From the NCBI GenBank assembly GCA_006212015.1, contig SDAY01000001.1, positions 49,068 to 113,067 on the forward strand: DNA of 64,000 nt. Reading direction: 5' to 3'. A model generated the notes under the pieces. The model did not search any database. It was not told the DNA's origin and saw nothing but the letters and a program-made list of their open reading frames with translations. The stretch is from Halothiobacillaceae bacterium. GTDB lineage: Bacteria > Pseudomonadota > Gammaproteobacteria > Halothiobacillales > Halothiobacillaceae. The translations under genes were made by a program, and so were the position numbers. Positions 17,932 to 27,403 of this stretch are shown here, in pieces (within the stretch, counting starts at the first letter, position 1; the number at the start of each line of letters is the position of its first letter).

Positions 17932-20028
17932 TTACAGCCGGTTCACTTCGTCCACATCCTTCAGGCTTCGCAGCCTGTCCAGCAGTGGGGCGATGCCCTC
18001 CACGCCGGGCAGTTCCAGCACCAGTCGCATGCGGCCCTGGCCGCTGCGCCGGTCCAGACGGTTGTCGCTCGACACCAGGCGCGCCTTGAACTGGGTGAGG
18101 ACGTTGCCGATGTCGCGCAGGAGCTCCGGCCGGTCATCCCCCAGGATCTCGAGATGGGCCCGTACCGGGATGCCCGCCAGGCGCGGCCATTCCACGTCCA
18201 TGACTCGCTCCGGGTGCATGGCGCGCAGGTGGGCGAGGTTGCGGCAGTCCGCCCGGTGCAGGCGCAGCCCCTGGCCGCGCGTGATGTAGCCCGCCACCGG
18301 CTCGCCGGGCGTGGGATTGCAGCAGCGCGCGGGCTCGGCCTGCAGGCCTTCCAGGGTGATGCGGCTTGGCGCGGCGGGGGGCGCGAGCGCGCGCGACGGC
18401 GCCTGGCCGGGCCTGGCGCCGCTGCCCAGTGCGGCGCGGACGGCATCGAGGAAGGCCGCCCGCGAGAGGCGGTTTTCACCCAGCGCCTCCCAGACGGCCT
18501 CTTCGCTCTTCATCTTCAGCGATTGAATCAGCGCTTCGCGCTGTTCGCGCGAAAGTCCCAGGCGGCGCACGGTCTTGTCCCAGTGGGCATGGCCTTCCGC
18601 GCGCGCGGTCTCGTGTTCGCGGCGGACAAACCAGGCGCGCACCTTGGCGCGGGCGCTTTTTGAGGCCAGATAGCCGGCCTTGGGATCGGCCCATTCCCGG
18701 CTGGGGTGACCCTCGGGGGCGCGCATCAACTCGACCCGGTCGGCGTTGTCCAGCGGGGTGTTCAGGGCCACCAGCTTGCCATTGACCCTGGCGCCCCTGC
18801 AGCCGTGGCCGAGCTCGGTGTGGATGCTGTAGGCAAGGTCGAGCGGGGTGGCCCCGCGTGGCAGCTCCATCACATGCCCCTTGGGGGTGAAGACGTAGAC
18901 GGTGCTGGCGGCCAGGGCCGTGCCTTCGCCCTCTTCGAGCGCCATGCGCAGGCGCTCGAGTTCGTCCTGGAAGGGGTCGCCGCTGCTTTTCGCGCCTTCC
19001 TTGTAGCGCCAGTGCGCGGCCACGCCCAGTTCGGCCTGATCGTGCATGGCGCGGGTTCGGATCTGCACCTCCAGCGTCTTGCCATCGAGCGCGTGCACGG
19101 CGGTATGCAGGGACTGGTAGCCGTTGGGTTTGGGGTGGGCGATATAGTCGTCGTATTCACTCGGGATGGCTTCCCAGAGCGTATGAACGATGCTCAGCGC
19201 GGCATAGCAGTCGGCCACGCTCTCCACCTGCACGCGCAGGGCCCGCACGTCGAATAGTTGCTCGAACGAGAGCTTCTTGCGCCGCATCTTCTCGAAGATG
19301 CTGTAGAGGTGCTTCGGGCGGCCGTAGACGCGGGCGTCGATGCCCTCGGCCTTGAGCGCGGCTTCGAGCTGGCCGCGCACGCGGCCGATGTAGCCCTCGC
19401 GCTCGCCGCGCCGTTCGTCGAGGAAGCGGGCGATGCGCTTGTAGGTGTCGGGCTCCAGGTGGCGGAAGGCCAGGTCCTCCAGCTCCCACTTGAGCTGGCC
19501 GAGGCCGAGCCGGTGCGCGATGGGGGCGAACAGCTCCAGCGTCTCGCGGGCGACAAGGCGGCGGAGGTCCATGTCCTCGACCAGGGGCAGGGCGCGCAGG
19601 CGTTCCAGCCGGTAGGCGAGCTTGATCAGGATGACGCGGGCATCGCCGACCATGGCCAGCAGCAGGCGGCGCATGTTTTCGGCCTGCTGGGGGTTCTCGA
19701 AGGCCGCATGGGTTTCGGTGAACGTGTTGAGCCGGTGCAGGTCGGCGACCATGCGCGCGACATGCGGGCCATAGCGCTGCTGCATGGCCTGCACGTTGAA
19801 GCCGGGGCGCAGGCGCGGGTCGGCCAGCACGGCGGCGAGCAGGGTGTCGGTGTCGGCCTTCAGTTCGATCAGGATCAGGGCGACGCGCGGCCCGCGCGGG
19901 CGGGTGGGGTCGCCATCCCAGACCTGGCTGCTCATCTCGCAGGCCTCGCGCAGCAGCGAGCCTTCACCGGCCTGGACGAGCAGGTCGGCGCAGAGTTTGT
20001 CCGGAGATTCATCGAGTGGGTGCCGCAT
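17932..20028 (-). CDS. relA: RelA-type (p)ppGpp synthetase
   Basis: RVYGRPKHLYSIFEKMRRKKLSFEQLFDVRALRV, YIAHPKPNGYQSLHTAV, TGS and ACT domains; N-terminal HD hydrolase motif absent; start MRHPLDESPD at 20028 preferred. Confidence 0.93.
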   Translation of the reverse strand: MRHPLDESPDKLCADLLVQAGEGSLLREACEMSSQVWDGDPTRPRGPRVALILIELKADTDTLLAAVLADPRLRPGFNVQAMQQRYGPHVARMVADLHRLNTFTETHAAFENPQQAENMRRLLLAMVGDARVILIKLAYRLERLRALPLVEDMDLRRLVARETLELFAPIAHRLGLGQLKWELEDLAFRHLEPDTYKRIARFLDERRGEREGYIGRVRGQLEAALKAEGIDARVYGRPKHLYSIFEKMRRKKLSFEQLFDVRALRVQVESVADCYAALSIVHTLWEAIPSEYDDYIAHPKPNGYQSLHTAVHALDGKTLEVQIRTRAMHDQAELGVAAHWRYKEGAKSSGDPFQDELERLRMALEEGEGTALAASTVYVFTPKGHVMELPRGATPLDLAYSIHTELGHGCRGARVNGKLVALNTPLDNADRVELMRAPEGHPSREWADPKAGYLASKSARAKVRAWFVRREHETARAEGHAHWDKTVRRLGLSREQREALIQSLKMKSEEAVWEALGENRLSRAAFLDAVRAALGSGARPGQAPSRALAPPAAPSRITLEGLQAEPARCCNPTPGEPVAGYITRGQGLRLHRADCRNLAHLRAMHPERVMDVEWPRLAGIPVRAHLEILGDDRPELLRDIGNVLTQFKARLVSSDNRLDRRSGQGRMRLVLELPGVEGIAPLLDRLRSLKDVDEVNRL

Positions 20029-20058
20029 GGGATGCAAGGATGGCACAATGCCCGGCCT

Positions 20059-20874
20059 ATGCACGATACCCCCGCATCCTCGCAGCACACCGCGCCTTTT
20101 CGTGGCGGTTTTTTTCGCGCCCTGCTGGCGCATATTCCGGCCTTGCTGCTGACCTTCCTGCTGTGGCGCTACCTGCCAGCCTTGATTGCGCCGCCCTATC
20201 CGGTGTGGGCGTTCTGGCTGGCCGAGGGCGCGATGGCGGCGATGTTCGCGCTCATGCTGCGCTGCGCGCCATGGTGGTGGGGGATCAATGCGCTCTTTCC
20301 CGTGGCGCTGGTTTTGGCCCTGGGGGTCGCGGCCCAGTGGGATATCTCATCGGTCTGGATGGGGCTGGTCTTTCTGCTTCTGCTCCTGGTGTTCTGGAAC
20401 GCCCATGGCGAGCGCGTGCCGCTCTACCTGACCAACAGGACCACGCATGCCGCCCTGCAATCGATTCTCGAACGCGAGCCGGGCGAGGCGCTACGGGTGA
20501 TCGATCTGGGTTCCGGGCTCGGCGGTGCGCTTCAGGCGCTGGCCCATGCGCCGCGCGTGGCCGAGGCGGTGGGAGTGGAAACAGCGCCGCTGCCGTGGCT
20601 GGTCAGTGCCTTGAGGTTCGTTCGCCAGCCGCGCATTCGCATCCTCCGGGCCAGCATCTGGTCGCAACGCCTGACCGCCTACGATGTCGTCTATGCCTTT
20701 CTCTCACCCGAGCCCATGCCGCGCCTGTGGGCCAAGCTGGTCAAGGAGTCGCGCAAGCCCATGCTGCTGATCTCCAACAGCTTCGCGGTGCCGGGTATCG
20801 AACCCGACGAGGTGATCGAACTGGACGATGGCCGTCAAACCGAACTCTTTCTCTACAGGTTGCCAAGAAAATGA
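20059..20874 (+). CDS. Membrane-anchored class I SAM-dependent methyltransferase-like protein
   Basis: N-terminal hydrophobic helices followed by ALRVIDLGSGLGGALQALAHAP SAM motif. Confidence 0.75.
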   Translation: MHDTPASSQHTAPFRGGFFRALLAHIPALLLTFLLWRYLPALIAPPYPVWAFWLAEGAMAAMFALMLRCAPWWWGINALFPVALVLALGVAAQWDISSVWMGLVFLLLLLVFWNAHGERVPLYLTNRTTHAALQSILEREPGEALRVIDLGSGLGGALQALAHAPRVAEAVGVETAPLPWLVSALRFVRQPRIRILRASIWSQRLTAYDVVYAFLSPEPMPRLWAKLVKESRKPMLLISNSFAVPGIEPDEVIELDDGRQTELFLYRLPRK

Positions 20875-21896
20875 ATCTTCCCTACGCCCTGGGTGAACCA
20901 ACCGTGCATGGGCGTTTGCGCCAGCAACCCGAGGATTTCGTGGTCGATGAAGTGCTGGGCTTCGTGCCCGATGGGCGTGGCGATCATGTCTGGCTTTCGG
21001 TGCGCAAGCGCGGCGAGAACACCGCCTGGGTGGCCAAGCAGCTGAGTCGCATCGCCGGCTGTTCCGAGCGCGACGTAGGCTATTCCGGCCTCAAGGATCG
21101 TCATGCCGTCACCACCCAGTGGTTCAGCCTGCCCGCGCCACGCAAGGCGGTGAACTGGGCCGCGCTGGGCGAGAGGACGGCGGCGGAGATCGTCGTCATC
21201 ACCCGCCACGGGCGCAAGCTGCGCCGGGGCACCCATCGCGCCAACCGCTTCCTGCTGACCGTGCGCGGCATTGAAGGTGATGTGAACGCCCTTCAAACCC
21301 GGCTTGCGGTCATCCGGCAGCAGGGCGTGCCGAACGGGTTCGCCGAACAGCGCTTCGGTCATGATGGCGGCAACCTGGACGCGGTGCGCGCCTGGTTCGC
21401 GGGCGGCAAACCGCCCCATCGCGGCCAGCAGGGCATGCTGCTCTCCACCGCGCGCAGCGAGCTGTTCAACGCCGTGCTGACGCGGCGGATCGAGAACGGC
21501 GACTGGCTGCAACCCCTGCCGGGCGAGCCGCTGATGCTGGATGGCCGGCACAGCTTCTTCATCGCCGAGGCGGACGATGCCGCGCTGCCCGCCCGCATCG
21601 CCTCCGGCGACGTCCACACCAGCGGCCCGCTGTGGGGCAAGGGCGGCACGCAGGCGGAAGGCGAGTGCGCCGAGTTCGAGCAGGCTGCAATCGAAAATGA
21701 TGCCCTGCTTGCGGAAGGTCTGGTGCGTGAGGGCCTGGAACCCGCAAGGCGACCGCTGCGGGTGATTCCCCGCAACATGCACTGGCAGCTTGATGAGGCC
21801 CATGGCGTGCTGAGGGTGGGCTTCGATCTTCCTTCCGGCAGCTACGCCACGGCGGTGATGCGGGAGATCGTCTCCACGGACGAAGCCGTGGACTGA
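20871..21896 (+). CDS. truD: tRNA pseudouridine(13) synthase TruD
   Basis: RQQPEDFVVDEVLGFVPDGRGDHVWLSVRKRGENTAWVA; VGYSGLKDRHAVTTQWFSLP. Confidence 0.95.
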   Translation: MNLPYALGEPTVHGRLRQQPEDFVVDEVLGFVPDGRGDHVWLSVRKRGENTAWVAKQLSRIAGCSERDVGYSGLKDRHAVTTQWFSLPAPRKAVNWAALGERTAAEIVVITRHGRKLRRGTHRANRFLLTVRGIEGDVNALQTRLAVIRQQGVPNGFAEQRFGHDGGNLDAVRAWFAGGKPPHRGQQGMLLSTARSELFNAVLTRRIENGDWLQPLPGEPLMLDGRHSFFIAEADDAALPARIASGDVHTSGPLWGKGGTQAEGECAEFEQAAIENDALLAEGLVREGLEPARRPLRVIPRNMHWQLDEAHGVLRVGFDLPSGSYATAVMREIVSTDEAVD

Positions 21897-21903
21897 TCCG
21901 TGG

Positions 21904-21932
21904 GCAAAAAGAAAGGCGCCCGGAGGCGCCTT
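21904..21932 (-). terminator. Intrinsic terminator for sqr
   Basis: On minus strand: aaggcgcctccgggcgcctttctttttg. Confidence 0.75.
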
Positions 21933-21953
21933 GCTTGAGCGGGGTATCCGGCC

Positions 21954-23228
21954 TTACTTGGCCAGACGCTCGATGCCGATGGCCTTCATGATGTACTTCT
22001 CGTACAGCGGCTCGGAGGTGCCGGACTTCATCTTGCGGATGAAGTACTTCTCGAACGCGATCTTGGCCAGATGCACCCACTTGCCCTTGGCGAACCAGTT
22101 GACGTTGCGCGGCGGGATCTGCGGCAGGGCGACGAACACGGCGCCGCGGTCGCCCATGTCGGCCAGGCAGATGGCCTGCCAGGTGCCCTTGTGGGTCGGT
22201 TCCTCGCCGTTCAGTTCCTGCTTGATGTTGTGCACGATGGCGGTGACCATGGACTCGATCATGTAGCCGGTCTTGGGCGCGCCGACCGGGACCGGGGTGA
22301 CCTCGACCGGCGGGATGGCGACGCAGACGCCGGCGGAGTAGATGTTCGGGTATTTCGGGTTGCGCTGCTTGTCGTCGATGAAGACGAAGCCGCCCGGGTT
22401 GACCATGCCATCCACGGCGGCGACCGCGTCCACGCCGCGGAACGGCGGCAGCATCATGGAATGGTTGAAGGCCAGTTCGTGGGTCTTGACCACGTTGCCC
22501 TGCATGTCCAGTTCCTCGACGTGCATCTTGCCGGCCTCGACCTTGGTGGTGCGGGCGTTGCAGATCCACTTGATGTCGTGCATGCGCAGCTCGGATTCGA
22601 GCATGCCCTTGGAGTCGCCCACGCCGCCGAGGCCGAGGTGGCCGATGTACGGCTCGGCGGTCACGAAGGTCATCGGCACCTTGTTGCGGATCTTCTTCTT
22701 GCGCAGGGCGGCGTCGAGGATGAAGACATACTCATAGGCCGGGCCGTAGCAGCTCGCGCCCTGGAAGGCGCCGACGATGACCGGGCCGGGGTTGTCGCAC
22801 AGCTTCTGGAAGTCCTGGTAGGCCAGCTCGGCGTGGTCCACGGTGCATACGGAATGGGTATGGCCGCCATGCGGGCCGGCGCCCTCGATGGCACCGAAGT
22901 TCAGCTTCGGGCCGGTGGTGATGATCAGGTAGTCATAGCTGACGGTCTGGCCATCGCTCAGGTGCAGGGTATTGGCCCCGGGTTCCAGCTTGGTCACGGT
23001 CGCGTGGATGAAGTCGATGCCCTTGCGCTTGAGGTAGGGCTCGATCGGGAAGGTGATCTCGTCACGGGTGCGCCAGCCCACGGCCACCCAGGGGTTGGAA
23101 GGGGTGAACTGGAAATAGTCGGTCGCGTTGATCGCGGTGATCTTGTGGTCCTTGCCCAGCAGTTCGCGGGCCTCATAGGCTGCCGGCATGCCGCCGATGC
23201 CTGCGCCGAGAATGACGATGTGCGCCAT
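21954..23228 (-). CDS. sqr: Sulfide:quinone oxidoreductase
   Basis: MAHIVILGAGIGGMPAAYEAR; three catalytic Cys contexts SVCTVDHAE, GASCYGPAYEY, AICLADMGDRGA; strong resemblance to Acidithiobacillus SQR from memory. Confidence 0.93.
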   Translation of the reverse strand: MAHIVILGAGIGGMPAAYEARELLGKDHKITAINATDYFQFTPSNPWVAVGWRTRDEITFPIEPYLKRKGIDFIHATVTKLEPGANTLHLSDGQTVSYDYLIITTGPKLNFGAIEGAGPHGGHTHSVCTVDHAELAYQDFQKLCDNPGPVIVGAFQGASCYGPAYEYVFILDAALRKKKIRNKVPMTFVTAEPYIGHLGLGGVGDSKGMLESELRMHDIKWICNARTTKVEAGKMHVEELDMQGNVVKTHELAFNHSMMLPPFRGVDAVAAVDGMVNPGGFVFIDDKQRNPKYPNIYSAGVCVAIPPVEVTPVPVGAPKTGYMIESMVTAIVHNIKQELNGEEPTHKGTWQAICLADMGDRGAVFVALPQIPPRNVNWFAKGKWVHLAKIAFEKYFIRKMKSGTSEPLYEKYIMKAIGIERLAK

Positions 23229-23440
23229 GGATCGATGCCTCCAATGTGTGTGTTCTGGATTCCGCTGCCGCTGCCGCTGCCGCGAAATGCTTGTGATATC
23301 GGGTCTTGCTGCGGCAAGACTCCAGTGATCGTAGCACGCGACCCGCTGGGGGTGCCCATTGGACTGTCTTATGTTCTATAAGCCATAAAAAGCCTGGTGA
23401 AAGGCTTGGTTATGGGCGGAAAGCCTGATGGGCAGGACGT

Positions 23441-23466
23441 GAAAGGCCCGCGACAGGGCGGGCTTC
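23441..23466 (-). terminator. Possible intrinsic terminator for aat
   Basis: Minus strand aagcccgccctgtcgcgggcctttcac. Confidence 0.45.
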
Positions 23467-23515
23467 GGTGGGAGAGGACACTGTCATTCATCACTCCCGG
23501 CACGGTCGCGGGGGA

Positions 23516-24172
23516 TCAGGACGCGTACCGCCTGAGCAGGTCGAGAAAGGCCGTGCGCGGAATGGGGCGCGCCCCGAGGCTTTGAAGATGGCGGGTGGAA
23601 AACTGGCAGTCGATCAGAGTGGGAATGAAGCCAAGGATGCCCTGGCACAGTGCCACCAGGGCAACCTTGGAGGCGTCCGATACGCGGCTGAACATGGATT
23701 CGCCGAAGAACACCCGCCCCATCGACACCCCATACAGTCCTCCGACCAGCCGCTCGTCCTGCCAGCACTCGATGCTGTGCGCATGGCCCATGCCATGCAG
23801 CCGGCGGTAGGCCATCCTCATCTCTGCGCTGATCCAGGTGCCATCCTGGCCGGGGCGCGGTGAGGCACAGCCCTCGAGCACGCCCGCAAAGTCGGCATCG
23901 ACACGGACATCGAAAACATGTCGCCCGAGCGTCTTGCGCAGGCTGCGGTGGATGATGATCTCGTCGGGAAAGAGGACGGTGCGCGGGTCGGGTGACCACC
24001 AGAGGATCGGGTCATCCGGCGAATACCAGGGAAAGATGCCGTGGCGGTAGCCTTCGAGCAGACGCACCGGGGAGAGGTCGCCGCCCATGGCCAGCAGGCC
24101 ATTGGGGTCATCGAGGGCTTGGCAAGGATCGGGAAAGCGGATGTCGGCCGGGTCCAGGCCGTAGATGGGCAT
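23516..24172 (-). CDS. aat: Leucyl/phenylalanyl-tRNA-protein transferase
   Basis: GLLAMGGDLSPVRLLEGYRHGIFPWYSPDDPILWWSPDPRTVL; GGLYGVSMGRVFFGESMFS; start MPIYGLDPADIRFPDP at 24172. Confidence 0.95.
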   Translation of the reverse strand: MPIYGLDPADIRFPDPCQALDDPNGLLAMGGDLSPVRLLEGYRHGIFPWYSPDDPILWWSPDPRTVLFPDEIIIHRSLRKTLGRHVFDVRVDADFAGVLEGCASPRPGQDGTWISAEMRMAYRRLHGMGHAHSIECWQDERLVGGLYGVSMGRVFFGESMFSRVSDASKVALVALCQGILGFIPTLIDCQFSTRHLQSLGARPIPRTAFLDLLRRYAS

Positions 24173-24182
24173 GGCCGAAGCC

Positions 24183-24479
24183 TTAGCGCGGCAGGCTGAT
24201 CTGCGAGTCCTTGGCGCGCTTGCGGAACAGCACGGCCATGTGGCCGATGGCCTGGACAAGTTCGGCGCCGGTGCGCTCGCAGATCACCTCGATGACATCC
24301 TGCTTGTCCTCGCGGTCCATGCCGGGCACGCGAACCTTGATCAGCTCGTGGTGTTCAAGCGCCAGCTCGATCTCGGCCATGACGGACTCGGTCAGGCCAT
24401 GCTGGCCAAGCAGCACGACCGGCTTGATGTGATGGGCGAGGGAGCGCAGATGGCGCACCTGGGCGGCGTTCAGCGGCAT
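24183..24479 (-). CDS. yhbY: YhbY/CRS1 family RNA-binding protein
   Basis: MPLNAAQVRHLRSLAHHIKPVVLLGQHGLTESVMAEIELALEHHELIKV. Confidence 0.9.
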   Translation of the reverse strand: MPLNAAQVRHLRSLAHHIKPVVLLGQHGLTESVMAEIELALEHHELIKVRVPGMDREDKQDVIEVICERTGAELVQAIGHMAVLFRKRAKDSQISLPR

Positions 24480-24513
24480 GGTCGAATTCCAGGAATCATG
24501 GCGCGGGAGTGTA

Positions 24514-25518
24514 TCACGCCTTGCCATCGGCCTCGCGGCCGGTCCCTGCAGCTTGGCTGCCAAGGGCATGCTGGGCCGCGCCGAACAGGGCCATCTGCAG
24601 GCCGAACACGATGGTGGCCAGCATCAGGTGCAACGGCTGCAGGACGGCGGGGAAGCCCAGGGTCGCCAGCGACAGCCCGATCATCAGTTCGATCGCGACG
24701 ATCGCCATCATCGCTTTTGCCAGGCGCTGGGCGAGGGCGTTGTCGTCCTGGCGGAGCACGCGCAGGCCGAGCCAGAGGTTGTAGCCCACGATCATGAAGG
24801 CCCCCAGCACATGGATGGTGAGGGGGGAGCCCACCTGCGCGATCCAGCTGGCACGGTCAGCATAGTCCAGCGACAGGGAGATGATGTCGATACGCTCGCG
24901 CACCTGCACGCCCAGGGCGATCTGGACGATGGTCAGCACCATGCCGACGATCAGCCAGGCGCGCGTGGCCAGCGCGCCCTGCAGGCTCATGCGCAGGGTG
25001 TCGCGCAGTGAGTGGTTGATCGCCAGCACCAGGCTTGCGACCACGAGCAGGGAGGCGACCATGTGGGTGGTGATCATGGCCGGGTGCAGGTTGCTGCTGA
25101 CCACGACCTTGCCCAGCCAGCCATTGAAGCCGACCAGCACGAAGGCGGCGAGGGCGTACCAGAACACCGGCCCGTTGGTCGCCCGGTCATCGCGGCGGAT
25201 GCGCCAGGCGGCCCACAGGGTCCACATCGACAGGAAGCCGATGGTCACGCCGGTCAGGCGGTTGAAGAACTCGGTCCAGGTCTTGACCGCGTTGAACTCG
25301 ACATCGGCATAGCCGCGATCGCGGTAGATCTCCTGGTAGTTCTCGGGCAGCTGCGATACATCGGTGGGCGGGATGAGCTGGCCGAAGCAGGTGGGCCAGT
25401 CCGGGCAGCCCATGCCCGCGCCGGTGGCGCGCACCGAACTGCCGACGGCGATGAGGATGTAGACCGCGGCGATGGTGATCAGGGCGATGCGGACAAAGTG
25501 GCGATGACGGTCATTCAT
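24514..25518 (-). CDS. ctaA: Heme A synthase (CtaA/COX15)
   Basis: GSSVRATGAGMGCPDWPTCFGQLIPP; multiple TM; adjacent to ctaB. Confidence 0.93.
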   Translation of the reverse strand: MNDRHRHFVRIALITIAAVYILIAVGSSVRATGAGMGCPDWPTCFGQLIPPTDVSQLPENYQEIYRDRGYADVEFNAVKTWTEFFNRLTGVTIGFLSMWTLWAAWRIRRDDRATNGPVFWYALAAFVLVGFNGWLGKVVVSSNLHPAMITTHMVASLLVVASLVLAINHSLRDTLRMSLQGALATRAWLIVGMVLTIVQIALGVQVRERIDIISLSLDYADRASWIAQVGSPLTIHVLGAFMIVGYNLWLGLRVLRQDDNALAQRLAKAMMAIVAIELMIGLSLATLGFPAVLQPLHLMLATIVFGLQMALFGAAQHALGSQAAGTGREADGKA

Positions 25519-26497
25519 GATGTGCTTGCTTCAAACGTGCTTTTCGGCTGGCGATTCCGCCGAGGATGAGGATGGGAACGGCGAGGCTGGCCATGACCCA
25601 CAGGAGACGGCCGGGCATGCCCAGCAGTTCACCGGTGTGAAGGTTGTACAGCACTTCACCTTTGGCTGGCGTTGAGTCGGCGTCGCTGGTCAAAAGGCCC
25701 GAGTCGCGCTGCCATGTGAGGCGGCGGGTTCCAAGCGTGCCTGCGTGATTCGGCGTGTCGCACACAAGACTCAGGCGCTCGGCATCGAGCGCGGTGATCC
25801 ATCGCGGTGCATGGGTGGGATGGGTTTTCTGCAGCGCTTCCAGGGCATCCTGCGCGGAATGAAGCGTGATGGCCTCGGCTGGGGCCGTGATGGCCATCCT
25901 GGGTGTGCTGCCATAACCGGGTTGCCAGGCAAGAAAGACCAGACCCGACGCGGCGATCAGCAGAAGGATGGGGGCCGTCGTGAGGCCCAGCAGCGGGTGG
26001 ATGCGTGCCGCCACCCCGCGCGCCATGGCCCTGCTGCGCAGCAGCAACCCGCTCAGGGTGGTTACAAGCAGGCCGATGGCGGCGATCCTGGCCAGCCAGC
26101 GGCCGGTGTCATCGAGCAACAGGGCGGTGTGCAGGGTGTAGGCAAAGGCGAAATAACCGTCGTCAATGGCTCGCTGGCCCCGGATCTCGCCGGAGCGCGG
26201 GTGAATGAAGACCTCGTGACGCAGCCCTTCGCGGTCGACCATCAGCAGCAGCGCGGCGTCGACGGGAGTTGCGGCGGGTGCCAGGCCAATGATCCGGCGA
26301 TCAGGAAAGGCTCGACGCGCTGCATCGATCCATGCATCAGCCGATAGCGGGGGCGCGGAGGACATCGGCGCGCCGAGCAGGTCGACATTGAACATGCGAT
26401 CGCTTTCGCGCGCGAAGCCAAGCATGGCGCCGCTCAGGCTGGCCAGGATCAGCGGGATGGCGAACAGGAAGGCCAGCCACCCATGCAGCGTGCGCAT
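25511..26497 (-). CDS. PepSY-associated TM helix domain protein
   Basis: MRTLHGWLAFLFAIPLILASLSGAMLGF, FIHPRSGEIRGQRAIDDGYFAFAYTLHTALLLDDTGRWL, LLGLTTAPILLLIAASGLVFLAW; overlaps ctaA start. Confidence 0.8.
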   Translation of the reverse strand: MRTLHGWLAFLFAIPLILASLSGAMLGFARESDRMFNVDLLGAPMSSAPPLSADAWIDAARRAFPDRRIIGLAPAATPVDAALLLMVDREGLRHEVFIHPRSGEIRGQRAIDDGYFAFAYTLHTALLLDDTGRWLARIAAIGLLVTTLSGLLLRSRAMARGVAARIHPLLGLTTAPILLLIAASGLVFLAWQPGYGSTPRMAITAPAEAITLHSAQDALEALQKTHPTHAPRWITALDAERLSLVCDTPNHAGTLGTRRLTWQRDSGLLTSDADSTPAKGEVLYNLHTGELLGMPGRLLWVMASLAVPILILGGIASRKARLKQAHHE

Positions 26498-26512
26498 CGT
26501 GTGGGGTCGTCC

Positions 26513-27403
26513 TTAACGAATGTAGTGATCGACGAGCAGGGCGCTGAACAGGAGCACGAGATAGAGGATCGAATAGCCGAAGGTGGGCATGGCGAGCTTG
26601 TGTTCCGGGTCATGGTACAGGCGCCAGGCATACACCACATAGATCGCGCTGAGAATGGTTGCACTGGCCAGGTAGATCAGGCCGCTCATGCCCACGGTGG
26701 TCGGCAGGATGCTTACGGCCGCAAGCACCATCGTGTAGAGCAGGATCTGATACTTGGTGTGGGGGATGCCTTTCACCACGGGCAGCATCGGAATGCCGGC
26801 GCGCCGGTACTCCTCCACGCGGCGAATGGCCAGCGGCCAGAAATGGGGCGGGGTCCACAGGAAAATGATGAGGAACAGGATCAACCCTTCGATGGTGACC
26901 TGGCCGGTCATGGCAGTCCAGCCGAGCAGGGGGGGCGCCGCGCCCGCTGCACCGCCCCAGACGATGTTCTGCGGCGTGTTGTGCTTGAGATACACGGTGT
27001 AGATCACCGCATAGCCGATCAGGGCAAGGAAGGTCAGCACGGCGGTCAATACATTGACCTGCCAGACCAGGATGCCCATCGAGAGCGCCGCCCATGAAAG
27101 GGCGACGATCAGCACCTCACGGCTGTTCACGCGGCTGGTCGGAAGCGGGCGGCCATGGGTGCGATCCATCAAGGCGTCGTAGCGCTCGTCCAGCAGGTGA
27201 TTGATGGCGGCCCCGGCCGCCGAAGCCAGGGCAATGCCCATCAGGGCAAAGAGCATGCGCTCCCCATCCAGGGTTCCCGGAGGCGTGGCCAGCAGCATGC
27301 CGACGAGGGCGGTGAACACGATCAGGCCGACGACCTTGGGTTTGGCCAGCTCGTAGATCGATCGAATCTTTTCAGGTAGGGGCAGGGCGGCGGCTTGGCT
27401 CAC
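26513..27403 (-). CDS. ctaB: Protoheme IX farnesyltransferase
   Basis: LAKPKVVGLIVFTALVGMLLA; INHLLDERYDALMDRTHGRPLPTSRV. Confidence 0.95.
   Translation of the reverse strand: MSQAAALPLPEKIRSIYELAKPKVVGLIVFTALVGMLLATPPGTLDGERMLFALMGIALASAAGAAINHLLDERYDALMDRTHGRPLPTSRVNSREVLIVALSWAALSMGILVWQVNVLTAVLTFLALIGYAVIYTVYLKHNTPQNIVWGGAAGAAPPLLGWTAMTGQVTIEGLILFLIIFLWTPPHFWPLAIRRVEEYRRAGIPMLPVVKGIPHTKYQILLYTMVLAAVSILPTTVGMSGLIYLASATILSAIYVVYAWRLYHDPEHKLAMPTFGYSILYLVLLFSALLVDHYIR

Noticed and set aside
17932-20028. Bifunctional SpoT assignment for the relA-like gene
   Set aside because: The N-terminal region lacks the HD...ED hydrolase residues (ALILIELKADTDTLLAAVLAD), so the RelA type is favoured
20016-20870. 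Extended truD ORF from 20016
   Set aside because: Overlaps the methyltransferase in another frame; ATG 20871 MNLPYALGEPTVHGRLRQQPEDF is the natural TruD start
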